DNA of 64,000 nt from an uncultured Erythrobacter sp. (GTDB lineage: Bacteria > Pseudomonadota > Alphaproteobacteria > Sphingomonadales > Sphingomonadaceae), in contig NZ_CANMPJ010000001.1 in assembly GCF_947499705.1 (NCBI RefSeq), positions 1,957,501 to 2,021,500 on the forward strand, given 5' to 3'. This document shows, piece by piece, positions 1-8,722 of the stretch (positions within the stretch are counted from its first letter, which is position 1; each line of letters begins with the position of its first letter). The notes below the pieces were generated by a model, which saw only the letters and a program-made list of their open reading frames with translations, had not been told where the DNA came from and searched no databases. Both the position numbers and the translations under genes were made by a program.

Positions 1-1715
1 TAATGCTCGGGCAGATCGGCCGCCATTTGCAGCGGTGAATAGAGCACAACGTATAGCGCGAGTTGCTTGGCCAGTGTTGTCTGAGGCCTGTTCGAAGCAT
101 CGCCGCGCTGCATATCTTCACGCACCGGCGGCTTCTCATTGGGCCGCAGGTTGAAGATGCCCGGTGTGAAATCCATCGGGCCGCTCAGCATGCGCGTGTA
201 AGCGAGGATCGAGATATGCTCGGGTGGATTGGGTGGCGTGCCCCACGCGTTGAACTCCATTCCCCGAGCGCCTTCACGGGTCATCCAGTTGGGATAAGTG
301 CGGCGAAGTCCCGTATCCTTGACCGGCTCGTGTGCGTTGATCGAAATCTTGCGCTTGGCGGCCTCGCGCACGGCGTGCAGGTGATGGTCGACCATGAATT
401 GACTGTCGTGCCATTCATATTGTTTCACGCCATCTTCGTCATAACTGACGATATCGCCCGCATCGGCGACGTAGCCGGTCTTCACCTGCGTAACGCCGAC
501 CTTTTCGTAAAGGTCATATGCGTCGCCCATCTGCGCTTCGTAATTGGCGACATTGCCGCTCGTTTCGTGGTGGCCGATAATCCGCACACCCTTCGACATA
601 GCGTATTTGCTCAGCTCCTCGAGATCGAAATCGGGATAGGCTTCGGTGAAATTGAATAGCTCACCATTGTTGAACCAGTCGCCGTCCCAGCCGATGTTCC
701 AACCCTCGACCAGCACGCCTTTGAACCCATGCTCGGCAGCGAAATCGATATAGCGCTTCGTGTCTTCATTGTTGGCGCCGTGGACACCGTCATTGCCCCA
801 GGTGCGCTCGCGAATATGCATGGCCCACCAGATGCCGACATATTTGCCGGGTTCCACCCAAGAGACGTCGCCCAGCTTGTTGGGCTCGTTGAGATTGAGA
901 ATGATGTCGGAATTGATCAATCCCGGAGCATCGGGCGCAATCTGGATCGTACGCCATGGAGACTTGAACGGAGCCTTGGTGTGCACCTTGATACCGTCCG
1001 ATCCAGCACGCAGCTCTGCTTCGAAACTGCCGGGACGGAGCGCAAGCAGCGACATGCCCGAGTAATCGACCAATGCCGCTTCGTGGATTGAAATGTGCAG
1101 CCCGTTCGGCTGGCGGAAAGTCACCGGAGTGTGCGCGTCGTCGACCACAGCCGCCTTGCCGGTGCGATAGATGTATTCGTAGCGATTGAACTGCCGGCTG
1201 GGCGTCCACCATGCATCGGCATCGCCGCCAATGCTGAATTGCGTCAGTTCATCGGTGATCCGGATATCGCCTGCGAGCGCCTCGGTCGGTAGCAGCTCAT
1301 AACGAAAGCCGAGGCCCGTATCGAAGACACGGAAAGCCACAACCATCGCACGCGCAGGCCCCTCCTTGGGAATAAATCCTACCCGCAATTCATTGTAGTG
1401 GTTGCGCACCAATCGCCGCTCGCCCCAGGGTTGCTCCCAGGTTTCGTCGGTCGTGGTGACGTCTGCCGTACCCCTGATCTCAAGGCCGTCCTCGAACCCG
1501 TGATGATCGGCGAACAGCAGCCCAAGCCGCGCGGGCTCCATCACGACCTCACCGCCATAGCTAACTGTGTAGGTCGCGTGTCCGCCTTCGTCCGATACGG
1601 CTACGGTGATATTTCCATCGGGAGACGAGACTTCGAGAGTCCCTGCGTGAAGCGGTCCGAACGCCGTCAGGCCAAGCACCAGCGCAGCGGCAAGTTTCAT
1701 CCATGATCCCAGCAT
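1..1715 (-). CDS. GH97 family alpha-glucosidase (SusB-like), partial
   Basis: Glycoside hydrolase family 97 enzyme that probably removes glucose from maltodextrins in the periplasm. The translated product has a signal peptide (MKLAAALVLGL follows a short MLGSW leader), the N-terminal beta-sandwich of GH97, and then the catalytic barrel with the family landmarks GVLVEGWNIGWDGDW, ARGMEFNAW and GPMDFTPG. Acidic residues in these blocks correspond to the family's calcium-binding and catalytic glutamates. The start at 1715 is preceded by a purine-rich GGGAGAGAGA ribosome-binding site. The C-terminus lies beyond the window start. It is divergent from the FG-GAP lipoprotein gene at 1872, and a palindromic operator at 1750 lies 35 bp before its start codon, so it should belong to the maltodextrin regulon. 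The family call is firm; the exact linkage specificity is inferred. Confidence 0.9.
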   Translation of the reverse strand, partial: MLGSWMKLAAALVLGLTAFGPLHAGTLEVSSPDGNITVAVSDEGGHATYTVSYGGEVVMEPARLGLLFADHHGFEDGLEIRGTADVTTTDETWEQPWGERRLVRNHYNELRVGFIPKEGPARAMVVAFRVFDTGLGFRYELLPTEALAGDIRITDELTQFSIGGDADAWWTPSRQFNRYEYIYRTGKAAVVDDAHTPVTFRQPNGLHISIHEAALVDYSGMSLLALRPGSFEAELRAGSDGIKVHTKAPFKSPWRTIQIAPDAPGLINSDIILNLNEPNKLGDVSWVEPGKYVGIWWAMHIRERTWGNDGVHGANNEDTKRYIDFAAEHGFKGVLVEGWNIGWDGDWFNNGELFNFTEAYPDFDLEELSKYAMSKGVRIIGHHETSGNVANYEAQMGDAYDLYEKVGVTQVKTGYVADAGDIVSYDEDGVKQYEWHDSQFMVDHHLHAVREAAKRKISINAHEPVKDTGLRRTYPNWMTREGARGMEFNAWGTPPNPPEHISILAYTRMLSGPMDFTPGIFNLRPNEKPPVREDMQRGDASNRPQTTLAKQLALYVVLYSPLQMAADLPEH

Positions 1716-1749
1716 TTCTCTCTCTCCCGCAGGCTCTTCTGCAAAATCC

Positions 1750-1763
1750 TGCAAATATTTGCA
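1750..1763. promoter_or_regulatory. Operator palindrome for the GH97 gene (LacI-type)
   Basis: Perfect 14-bp palindrome TGCAAATATTTGCA, 35 bp upstream of the GH97 start. It shares TGCAAA-NN-TTTGCA with sites at 1815, 6677, 6801 and 16321. Assignment to the LacI protein encoded at 10381 is inferred from context. Confidence 0.65.
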
Positions 1764-1814
1764 CTCTCGGTCGCGCATAATATGAATTTCCCTCTTTTCT
1801 CCAAGTGAAAACTA

Positions 1815-1828
1815 TGCAAATTTTTGCA
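1815..1828. promoter_or_regulatory. Operator palindrome for the FG-GAP lipoprotein gene
   Basis: TGCAAATTTTTGCA, with the same TGCAAA and TTTGCA arms as the other sites of this locus. It lies 43 bp upstream of the ATG at 1872, so the divergent pair at 1715 and 1872 has one operator per promoter. Confidence 0.6.
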
Positions 1829-1871
1829 CAGAAGGACGGTTTGCGGGATCAAGCCGCCGCGAGGGGATCAC

Positions 1872-3563
1872 ATGGCGACCACCATCCGCATGACGAAATT
1901 GCTGGCAGGTTGTGCTTGCGCGCTGGCTTTGAGCGCTTGCGGGGGAGAAGACAACGCGCCCGCTCCGGCAGGAGCCGCAATCGGTGGCGGCGGGCCGACG
2001 CCCACGCCTTCGCCGACACAGACGACAGCGACATTGCCCGCTGGTGCCAACACCACGTTCGCCAATCGCACGGCGCAGATGCAGGTGGTGCATAGTTTCG
2101 GCTTCGGCGCCGGACTCAACCCGATGGTCGCACAGTTCGCGGGCGGTGCGGCCTCTGGCGATATCGACAATGATGGCGACCTCGACGTGTTCGTCACGCG
2201 CGGTGATAACGGCCCCAACCTGCTTTATGTAAACCAAGGCGGTGCCCGGTTCGAGGAACGGGCGGTGCCAGCGGGGCTCGCCTTCACGCTCGGCGCTGGC
2301 GTCAATGGTCGACACAGTGGGCCGACTTTCGGCGATCTGGACGGCGATGGCGATCTCGATCTCTTGCTCGGCGGGCTGGAAAGCGGTCCCACCAAGCTCT
2401 TCCTCAACGATGGCGCTGGCAGCTTTTCCGACGCGACCGCTGGTTCAGGCTTCGACAATGCGACAACCACCCAGACCATCTCGATGGCGCTTGGTGACTA
2501 CGACGCCGATGGCGATCTCGATGTACTAATGGCGCATTGGGGGACACCGCGAAATCCTTCGGTTCCGGGGGAGACCGAAACTCTCTGGCGCAATGACAGC
2601 GCACCGGGAGCGCCGCGCTTCACGCCGGTCAGCCAAGTCAGCGGCATCGCCAATCTGCTCGCCTTCGAACTACCGACTGGTGTTCTGGGCCCCAATTTCG
2701 ACTACACTTTCGCTCCCAACTTCGTGGACATTGATGGCGACCGCGACATCGACATTTTGATGGTGTCCGACTTTCGCGGGTCAAAGGTGCTGGTCAATAA
2801 TGGCAACGGCATGTTCAGCAGTGTGGGTTTCATCCCCGACGACGAGAACGGCATGGGTAGCGCGATCGGCGATTTCGACAATGATGGCGACTTCGACTGG
2901 TTCGTCTCCTCGATCAACGGCAACCGCTTGTTCGAAAATCTCGGCGGGGCGAACTTCCAGCGGAACTCCGCATCCGGGGTCGAACCCGGCGGCTGGGGCT
3001 GGGGATCGTGCTTTGCCGATTTCAACGCCGATGGCTGGCTCGACATTTACCAGACCAATGGCTGGGAAGCGGGCAAGGACCCATCGGCCTCCAACTATGT
3101 CGATGACACGTCGCGGCTGTGGATGAGCAAGGGCGACGGGACGTTCAGCGATGCGGCCCAAGCGTCGAGCATGCTCGACACCGATCAGGGGCGCGGGATC
3201 GTGTGCGACGATTTCGACAATGACGGCGATGTCGATGTGCTGTTGCTGACGGCTGAGCCGACCGGCTCCGCTATTTACTGGGAGAACCAGCTAAGCGGCG
3301 CGAACACGATCAAGGTGCGGCTGCGCGGGAAGGCTCCCAACACATTTGCTGTGGGCGCAGTCATCGAGCTGACGATATCGGACGCCACGCAACGCCGTAT
3401 GGTGAGCGTAAACAGCAACTTCACTTCGCACAATTCGACCGAGCAGATTTTCGGCCTCGGCCCGAACACGCAAGGCGGATTGCGGGTGATATGGCCTGAT
3501 GGATCAGAAACGATTCAACCAAATGTCAGCGCGGGTCAGACGCTGGTGATCCAGCAACCCTAG
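1872..3563 (+). CDS. FG-GAP/VCBS repeat lipoprotein with ASPIC/UnbV domain
   Basis: Exported lipoprotein of the CRTAC1-like family. The N-terminus ends in the lipobox LSAC, so the mature protein is probably lipid-anchored. Seven calcium-binding-type motifs of the form DxDxDGDxD (for example DIDNDGDLD, DLDGDGDLD, DYDADGDLD, DFDNDGDFD, DFDNDGDVD) mark blades of an FG-GAP/VCBS beta-propeller. The last 85 residues form an ASPIC/UnbV domain (GAVIELTISD ... SEQIFGLG-like block ... VIWPDGSE). The ATG at 1872 was chosen over an upstream in-frame ATG at 1824 because it has GAGGGGATCAC before it and starts the signal peptide. The stop abuts the convergent GH13 gene. The protein shares a regulated divergent promoter with GH97, so a glycan-binding or surface-scaffold role in starch use is possible, but this is inference. 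Confidence 0.88.
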   Translation: MATTIRMTKLLAGCACALALSACGGEDNAPAPAGAAIGGGGPTPTPSPTQTTATLPAGANTTFANRTAQMQVVHSFGFGAGLNPMVAQFAGGAASGDIDNDGDLDVFVTRGDNGPNLLYVNQGGARFEERAVPAGLAFTLGAGVNGRHSGPTFGDLDGDGDLDLLLGGLESGPTKLFLNDGAGSFSDATAGSGFDNATTTQTISMALGDYDADGDLDVLMAHWGTPRNPSVPGETETLWRNDSAPGAPRFTPVSQVSGIANLLAFELPTGVLGPNFDYTFAPNFVDIDGDRDIDILMVSDFRGSKVLVNNGNGMFSSVGFIPDDENGMGSAIGDFDNDGDFDWFVSSINGNRLFENLGGANFQRNSASGVEPGGWGWGSCFADFNADGWLDIYQTNGWEAGKDPSASNYVDDTSRLWMSKGDGTFSDAAQASSMLDTDQGRGIVCDDFDNDGDVDVLLLTAEPTGSAIYWENQLSGANTIKVRLRGKAPNTFAVGAVIELTISDATQRRMVSVNSNFTSHNSTEQIFGLGPNTQGGLRVIWPDGSETIQPNVSAGQTLVIQQP

Positions 3564-3564
3564 G

Positions 3565-4944
3565 TCACTCGATCTCACGGAAGATGCGGTAGCCCCAAGG
3601 GGCAAGTGTAATTGCTTCGTCTGCACCCTCGAGCCTTGCGCTGACACCTGACAGCGCATCAACGTAGTTGCCATGGTGCCGCGCCAATTCGAATTCGACC
3701 GACTGCGGTCGCGGCGAAAGGTTGAACACGGCAAATACGCGCTCGCCTGCGCCGCCCCGCACGAAGCTCAGGACATCAGCGCTGGCATTGCTCGGCACCT
3801 CGACCATCAAGGCACCGTGCTCACCATTCCATAGCGCGCGCTCTTCGGTCTTGAGTGCGATCAACTGGCGGAAAAGAGCGTCATACTCGCCGACCTTCCA
3901 CTCGATTTCGTCCTTGGTGAAGAATTCGAGCTGCTTGTCGAGATCGGCCTCTTGCCCGTTGTAAATCAGGGGCATTCCCGGCCCAACAAAGCTGAGCGCG
4001 ATTGCCGCTTCGTAGGCCGGTCCGTAGATATCCGATGCCACACCGTCCCACGAATTTTGATCGTGATTGTCGGTGTAGGTCATTCGGTAAGCAGCGCGCG
4101 GCCAGGTGGTTTGCTGCCCTGCATAATAGCCGCGCATTGCCCCTGCCCCGCTGCCATTGGCGACAAGCTCCTGCATCGCCTCTTTCCAGCCCCAGGCGTA
4201 GGTTGCGTCGAAGGCGCGCGCATGCAGGTCTCGGGTCTGCCATTCGGCGAGCATAAAGACGGGTTTGACTGCCTCCAACTCCATGCGGGCAGTCTCCCAA
4301 AAATCGAGCGGGACATATCCAGCGACATCCGCGCGGTATCCGTCGATATCGAATTCGCGGACCCAATAGGTCAGGCTTTCGCTCATGTACTGGCGCATCG
4401 CCGGGTTCGAATAGTCGAAGTCGACGACGTCAGACCAATCGGTCCCTTCTGGCGGCATGAAGTCACCTTCTGGCGTCTTTAGGTACCAATCGGGATGCTC
4501 TTCGGTGAGCGGATTGTCCCATGCCGAGTGGTTTGCGACCCAATCGAGAATGACCTTCAGGCCAAGCTCATGCGCCGCATCCACGAAGGCGCGAAATTCC
4601 TCTTCAGTGCCGAGATCGGGATTGATCGCGCGATAATCCTTCACCGAATACGGGCTGCCCAACTCGCCCTTGCGTTGCTCCTCCCCAATCGGATGGATCG
4701 GCATCAACCAGACGATATCGACGCCCATCTCTGCCAGCCGGGGCAGTTGTTCTTGCGCGGCAGCGAACGTGCCTTCGGGCGAGAACTGCCGCGTGTTCAT
4801 CTGGTAGATGACGGCGTCCTTGGTCCAGTCATGCGCTTCGACCTGGACATAGGGATTGGGAGTGTAGCTCGGACCGATGATCTCGTCCGTATCGCAACCG
4901 GCCAGTGCCAACGTCGCGGCGATAGCTGTAAATAGCCGCTTCAT
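3565..4944 (-). CDS. GH13 alpha-amylase family lipoprotein
   Basis: Alpha-amylase family (GH13) hydrolase of 459 residues, probably periplasmic and lipid-anchored (lipobox LAGC, Cys17). All conserved GH13 regions are visible: DWVANH (about residue 134), GYRADVAG with nucleophile Asp206, MLAEW with acid/base Glu234, and TDNHD with Asp295. The length is at the short end for GH13, so there is the barrel plus a small C-terminal domain and no carbohydrate-binding module. The likely substrates are maltodextrins entering through the TonB receptor. Its ATG overlaps the stop of the MFS transporter by four bases, so the two are co-transcribed and translationally coupled. The exact specificity (amylase or neopullulanase-like) cannot be read from the sequence. 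Confidence 0.93.
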   Translation of the reverse strand: MKRLFTAIAATLALAGCDTDEIIGPSYTPNPYVQVEAHDWTKDAVIYQMNTRQFSPEGTFAAAQEQLPRLAEMGVDIVWLMPIHPIGEEQRKGELGSPYSVKDYRAINPDLGTEEEFRAFVDAAHELGLKVILDWVANHSAWDNPLTEEHPDWYLKTPEGDFMPPEGTDWSDVVDFDYSNPAMRQYMSESLTYWVREFDIDGYRADVAGYVPLDFWETARMELEAVKPVFMLAEWQTRDLHARAFDATYAWGWKEAMQELVANGSGAGAMRGYYAGQQTTWPRAAYRMTYTDNHDQNSWDGVASDIYGPAYEAAIALSFVGPGMPLIYNGQEADLDKQLEFFTKDEIEWKVGEYDALFRQLIALKTEERALWNGEHGALMVEVPSNASADVLSFVRGGAGERVFAVFNLSPRPQSVEFELARHHGNYVDALSGVSARLEGADEAITLAPWGYRIFREIE

Positions 4945-6548
4945 TGCGCAGGCTCCGTCGCGACGCCGTGCTTTTCCTGCAGGGCCGTTGCTCCGTCGGT
5001 CACAAAGAATGTCGCGATCGCCGCGAGCACAAACGATACCGCAGAAATCATCAGCGCCCAGATTGGCGCGCCTTCGAAGAAAGTCGTCAGCAGGAAACCA
5101 AGCAGGGTAGCGGCGACTAGCTGAGGCACGACGATGAAGATGTTAAAGATCCCCATATAGATGCCCATCTTCTTCGCAGGCACGGAACCGGCGAGGATCG
5201 CATAGGGCAGCGACACGATCGAAGCCCAGGCGATGCCCACCCCAACCATCGGAATCCACAGCAGGTTCGGATCGCGGATCATCAGCATCGCGGCGAACCC
5301 GGCTGCTCCGATAAACAGATTGGCCGCATGCAGCCGCCGCCGGTCCATCCGCGCGGCAATCCAGATAAAGCCGAGCGCAGCCGCCGCAGCGATCCCGTTG
5401 CGCACGGAGCCGAGCAGCCCCCACCAATCGGCGGCGTCCTGATACCCCTGCGTCGCGGGATCGGGCGATGAGAAGTGGAACTCCGCCACGGCAGGCGTGC
5501 CGTAAATCCACATTGAGAACATCGCGAACCAGCTGAAGAATTGCACCACGGCGAGCTGGCGCATGGTCTTTGGCATGGCGAACAGATCGTTGACGACTTC
5601 CATAAAGCCGTTCTGGTCGTTGCCGCCGCTGCGCATCATTCCTGCTACGATCTGGATAACCCCGAAGACAGCGATCAACCCCGCAAGAACGTAGAGCTCT
5701 TGCGCAATCTCAACCTCGCCCAACCAGGCAGGCTTGGGATCGCCGCGTCCGTAAAATACGAAAGCCGCGAAGGCCGCGCCTATAAGAACCCAAACGAGCC
5801 CCCCGCTTTGAAACTGGCCGGCGCTGCGTCGCACAGTTTCCGCATCCGATGCCTCAATGCCGAGCGCCTCATGCCGCGCGGCTTCATAGGCGGCAATCTG
5901 TTCCGGGCTGTATTCCTTGGTCGTGAACACGGTCCAGCACACCGCCGCAAGCAAGGCAGCCCCGCCAAGATAGAACGCCCATTGCACCGTCTCGGGAATC
6001 TCACCGGCAGGCGCGACGTTGGAGAGGCCCATCCAGTTAGTCATCATCCACGGCAGCGCCCCGGCGATCACCGCCCCTACCCCGATGAAGAAGCTTTGCA
6101 TCGCATAGCCCTTGGTCCGCTGCCGGTCGGGCAGATTGTCGCCGACAAAGGCACGGAACGGCTCCATCGTGATGTTGAGCGAGGCATCCATGATCCACAA
6201 CATGCCTGCCGCAACCCACAGGGTCGGTGAATTGGGCATGATGAAAAGCGCGAGGCTGGCCAGGATTGCGCCGAGCAGGAAATACGGTCGGCGCCGCCCA
6301 AACCGGCCCCATGTATTGTCGGAGAGGTGTCCGATAATCGGTTGAACGATCAGCCCGGTCATCGGGGCGGCAATCCAAAGGATCGCCAGCTCATTTACTT
6401 CTGCGCCAAGCGTCTGGAATATACGGCTGACATTGCCGTTTTGCAGGTCGAACCCGATCTGGATACCGAGAAATCCGAAACTCATGTTCCAGATTTGCAT
6501 CGGGTCCATCGCCGGTTTGCGCCCGGCCTTGATGGCTGTGTCCGTCAT
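4941..6548 (-). CDS. MFS sugar transporter (SLC45/MalY-like)
   Basis: Inner-membrane carrier of 535 residues with about twelve hydrophobic segments. It belongs to the glycoside-pentoside-hexuronide/SLC45-like branch: the loop after TM2 reads GHLSDNTWGRFGRRRPY, the typical MFS signature of this branch. Homologues in Caulobacter-type maltose loci import maltose or glucose from the periplasm, and that role is inferred here. An ATG at 6548 with GAGAGGGATCAC in front is preferred over longer upstream readings, whose extra codons look non-coding. It is the first gene of a two-gene operon with the GH13 lipoprotein. The divergent regulatory region at 6549-6859 carries two copies of the locus operator. 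Confidence 0.92.
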   Translation of the reverse strand: MTDTAIKAGRKPAMDPMQIWNMSFGFLGIQIGFDLQNGNVSRIFQTLGAEVNELAILWIAAPMTGLIVQPIIGHLSDNTWGRFGRRRPYFLLGAILASLALFIMPNSPTLWVAAGMLWIMDASLNITMEPFRAFVGDNLPDRQRTKGYAMQSFFIGVGAVIAGALPWMMTNWMGLSNVAPAGEIPETVQWAFYLGGAALLAAVCWTVFTTKEYSPEQIAAYEAARHEALGIEASDAETVRRSAGQFQSGGLVWVLIGAAFAAFVFYGRGDPKPAWLGEVEIAQELYVLAGLIAVFGVIQIVAGMMRSGGNDQNGFMEVVNDLFAMPKTMRQLAVVQFFSWFAMFSMWIYGTPAVAEFHFSSPDPATQGYQDAADWWGLLGSVRNGIAAAAALGFIWIAARMDRRRLHAANLFIGAAGFAAMLMIRDPNLLWIPMVGVGIAWASIVSLPYAILAGSVPAKKMGIYMGIFNIFIVVPQLVAATLLGFLLTTFFEGAPIWALMISAVSFVLAAIATFFVTDGATALQEKHGVATEPAQ

Positions 6549-6676
6549 GTGATCCCTCTCGCCCATTTCACCGGAACACGGTACAAGTGCACGTGTCCGG
6601 CTGATCCCTGCCGCGTATTGATGCGGCGATTGCGGCGCATCTATGGCGCTCTCTGTGTGCGACACTGTGCCGAGAC

Positions 6677-6690
6677 TGCAAAGATTTGCA
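6677..6690. promoter_or_regulatory. Operator palindrome (MFS side)
   Basis: TGCAAAGATTTGCA, matching the locus consensus TGCAAA-NN-TTTGCA. It lies 128 bp upstream of the MFS start, which would suit control of the leftward promoter. Confidence 0.6.
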
Positions 6691-6800
6691 AGAACCTTTG
6701 TTTTTTGCTGTGGCAAAAACGCAATATGATCGACGCAATTCTACGTATATCTTTTAAATCAAACGTGAAATTCCGATCATGTCTAATTCAGTACCAATCA

Positions 6801-6814
6801 TACAAAGATTTGCA
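6801..6814. promoter_or_regulatory. Operator palindrome (amylase side)
   Basis: TACAAAGATTTGCA, one mismatch from the locus consensus. It lies 45 bp upstream of the ATG at 6860, at a distance like that of the sites at 1750 and 1815. Confidence 0.55.
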
Positions 6815-6859
6815 AATTTTCTCCTGTAATGGCATTCCAGTGTGCGGAGGGGCAAATTG

Positions 6860-8722
6860 ATGAGACGAATCCTGCTACCGATTCTGGGGGCTGCTTGCGT
6901 TGCGGCCGGACCGAGTTCGGCAATGAACGAACCACCGGCCGATGTGCCCGCAGGGAACGCCGCTTTGTCGGACGCGATTTCGGAGCGCTTGCCCGAAGAT
7001 GAAGTGGTCTATTTCGTCCTGCCAGACAGGTTCGAGAACGGCGATCCGACCAATGATCGCGGCGGAATCGAAGGAGACCGGCTGACCCATGGCTTCGACC
7101 CTGCGCACAAGGGCTTCTATCACGGCGGCGATCTGAAAGGTCTGACCGCGAAGCTCGACTACATCCAGGACATGGGCGTAACCGCGATCTGGTTCGCGCC
7201 GATCTTCGAGAACAAGCCGGTTCAGGGCGGCGCAGGTCAGGAAAGCGCGGGCTACCACGGATATTGGGTGACCAACTTCACCAGTATCGATCCGCATTTC
7301 GGCACCAATGAAGAGTTCAAAGCCTTCGTCGACGCTGCCCATGGGCGCGGGATGAAGGTCTATATGGACATCATCACCAACCACACAGCCGACGTGATCG
7401 ACTATGCCGAGGGTGAGGCCACTGGCTACGCCTATCGCAGTCTTGCGGATTACCCCTATTCGACGCGCGGCGGGCCGGATGGCGAAGCGATCAATCCGGG
7501 CTTTTTGGGCGATGAGGTCCAGACAGAAGAAAACTTCGCCAAACTGGTCGACCCGAACTTCGCCTACACGCCGACCATTCCCGAGGCTGAGCGGAACGCC
7601 AAAGTTCCGGCTTGGCTGAACGATCCGATCTACTACCACAATCGCGGCAGCTCGACCTTCTCGGGCGAGAGCAGCACGCATGGCGATTTCGCCGGGTTGG
7701 ATGACCTCTACACCGAGCATCCCCGCGTGCTCGACGGGATGATCGAAATCTACCAGAGCTGGATCACCCGCTTTGGCATTGACGGTTTTCGCATCGACAC
7801 AGCCAAACATGTGAACCCGGAATTCTGGCAGAGCTTCGTGCCCGCCATGCGCGAAACCGCCGAGGCAGAAGGGATCGCCAACTTCCACATCTTTGGCGAG
7901 GTCTATTCCGACAATCGCGACAGCGGTTTCCTTGCCCGGTTCACGCGCCGCGATGGCTTTCCGGCGGTACTCGACTTCGCCTTCGCTGCGGCGATGCGTG
8001 ACGTTCTGGGCCGCGGCGCGCCAGCTGGTGCACTGAACGAAATGTTCGATGGCGATGTGAACTATGAAGGCGGCGAAGAGGCAGCGCGCGGCATGCCGAC
8101 CTTCCTCGGCAATCACGATATGGGCCGGTTCTCGACTCTGATCAAAGCGGACAATCCCGGCATTTCGCAGGGTGAGTTGCTGGCGCGAGTAAGGCTGGGC
8201 CATGCCATGCTGATGACTTTGCGCGGCTCGCCGGTGATCTACTACGGTGATGAGCAAGGCTTTGTTGGCGATGGCAATGATCAGGCAGCGCGCGAGGATA
8301 TGTTCCCGAGCCTGACCGACAGCTACAACGACAATCAACTGATCGGGACGAACGCCACCACCGCGCAGGAGAACTTCGACACCGCGCACCCGCTCTACGC
8401 CGCGATCAAGCAATTGGCCGCGATGCGCGCGGCTCACCCGGCATTGCGGCGCGGGCGTCAGATCGAGCGCAGCTATGATGACCAGAAACCCGGTCTGATC
8501 GCGTTCTCCCGCTTCGATCCCGATGACGGAACCGAATACTTCCTCGCTTTCAACACATCATCGGAACCGATCACCGAATTTTCGACAATCGGATATAGCG
8601 CTCGTACGCTTGAGACGCTGTATGGTAGCTGTGCAAACAGTGTCGCTTCGCCGGGTAGCGTTGCGGTAAATCTGGAACCATTCGGTTCGTGTGTCGCCAA
8701 AGTTGTAGAGGCCGCCGAATGA
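6860..8722 (+). CDS. Secreted GH13 alpha-amylase family enzyme
   Basis: GH13 hydrolase of 620 residues with a signal peptide (MRRILLPILGAACVAAG, cleavage near residue 21), so it acts in the periplasm or outside the cell on starch fragments. The conserved regions are DIITNH (about 170), GFRIDTAKH with nucleophile Asp313, FGEVY with Glu347, and FLGNHD with Asp420. A long insert between regions I and II (about 180-290) contains the FxGLDDLYTE block typical of secreted amylases of the cyclomaltodextrinase/neopullulanase type. The ATG at 6860 follows GGAGGGG with 7-bp spacing, so the GTG at 6842 was rejected. Its TGA overlaps the next ATG, so the downstream alpha-glucosidase is translationally coupled. 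Confidence 0.93.
   Translation: MRRILLPILGAACVAAGPSSAMNEPPADVPAGNAALSDAISERLPEDEVVYFVLPDRFENGDPTNDRGGIEGDRLTHGFDPAHKGFYHGGDLKGLTAKLDYIQDMGVTAIWFAPIFENKPVQGGAGQESAGYHGYWVTNFTSIDPHFGTNEEFKAFVDAAHGRGMKVYMDIITNHTADVIDYAEGEATGYAYRSLADYPYSTRGGPDGEAINPGFLGDEVQTEENFAKLVDPNFAYTPTIPEAERNAKVPAWLNDPIYYHNRGSSTFSGESSTHGDFAGLDDLYTEHPRVLDGMIEIYQSWITRFGIDGFRIDTAKHVNPEFWQSFVPAMRETAEAEGIANFHIFGEVYSDNRDSGFLARFTRRDGFPAVLDFAFAAAMRDVLGRGAPAGALNEMFDGDVNYEGGEEAARGMPTFLGNHDMGRFSTLIKADNPGISQGELLARVRLGHAMLMTLRGSPVIYYGDEQGFVGDGNDQAAREDMFPSLTDSYNDNQLIGTNATTAQENFDTAHPLYAAIKQLAAMRAAHPALRRGRQIERSYDDQKPGLIAFSRFDPDDGTEYFLAFNTSSEPITEFSTIGYSARTLETLYGSCANSVASPGSVAVNLEPFGSCVAKVVEAAE

Larger units (their letters stand above)
6549..6859. 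promoter_or_regulatory. Divergent regulatory region between MFS and secreted GH13 genes
   Basis: AT-rich 311-bp gap that should hold the promoters of the leftward MFS-GH13 operon and the rightward amylase-glucosidase-lacI run. Two operator-like palindromes, at 6677 and 6801, are the only structured elements recognised. No RNA gene was seen. Confidence 0.6.

Noticed and set aside
6327..6860. 177-codon plus-strand frame across the MFS gene start and the operator region
   Set aside because: It covers an evident promoter region with two palindromes, is antisense to the MFS gene, and the product has no recognisable features.
6868..8437. 520-codon antisense frame inside the secreted GH13 gene
   Set aside because: The plus strand encodes a complete GH13 enzyme with all catalytic motifs; the antisense frame is a GC-codon-bias shadow.
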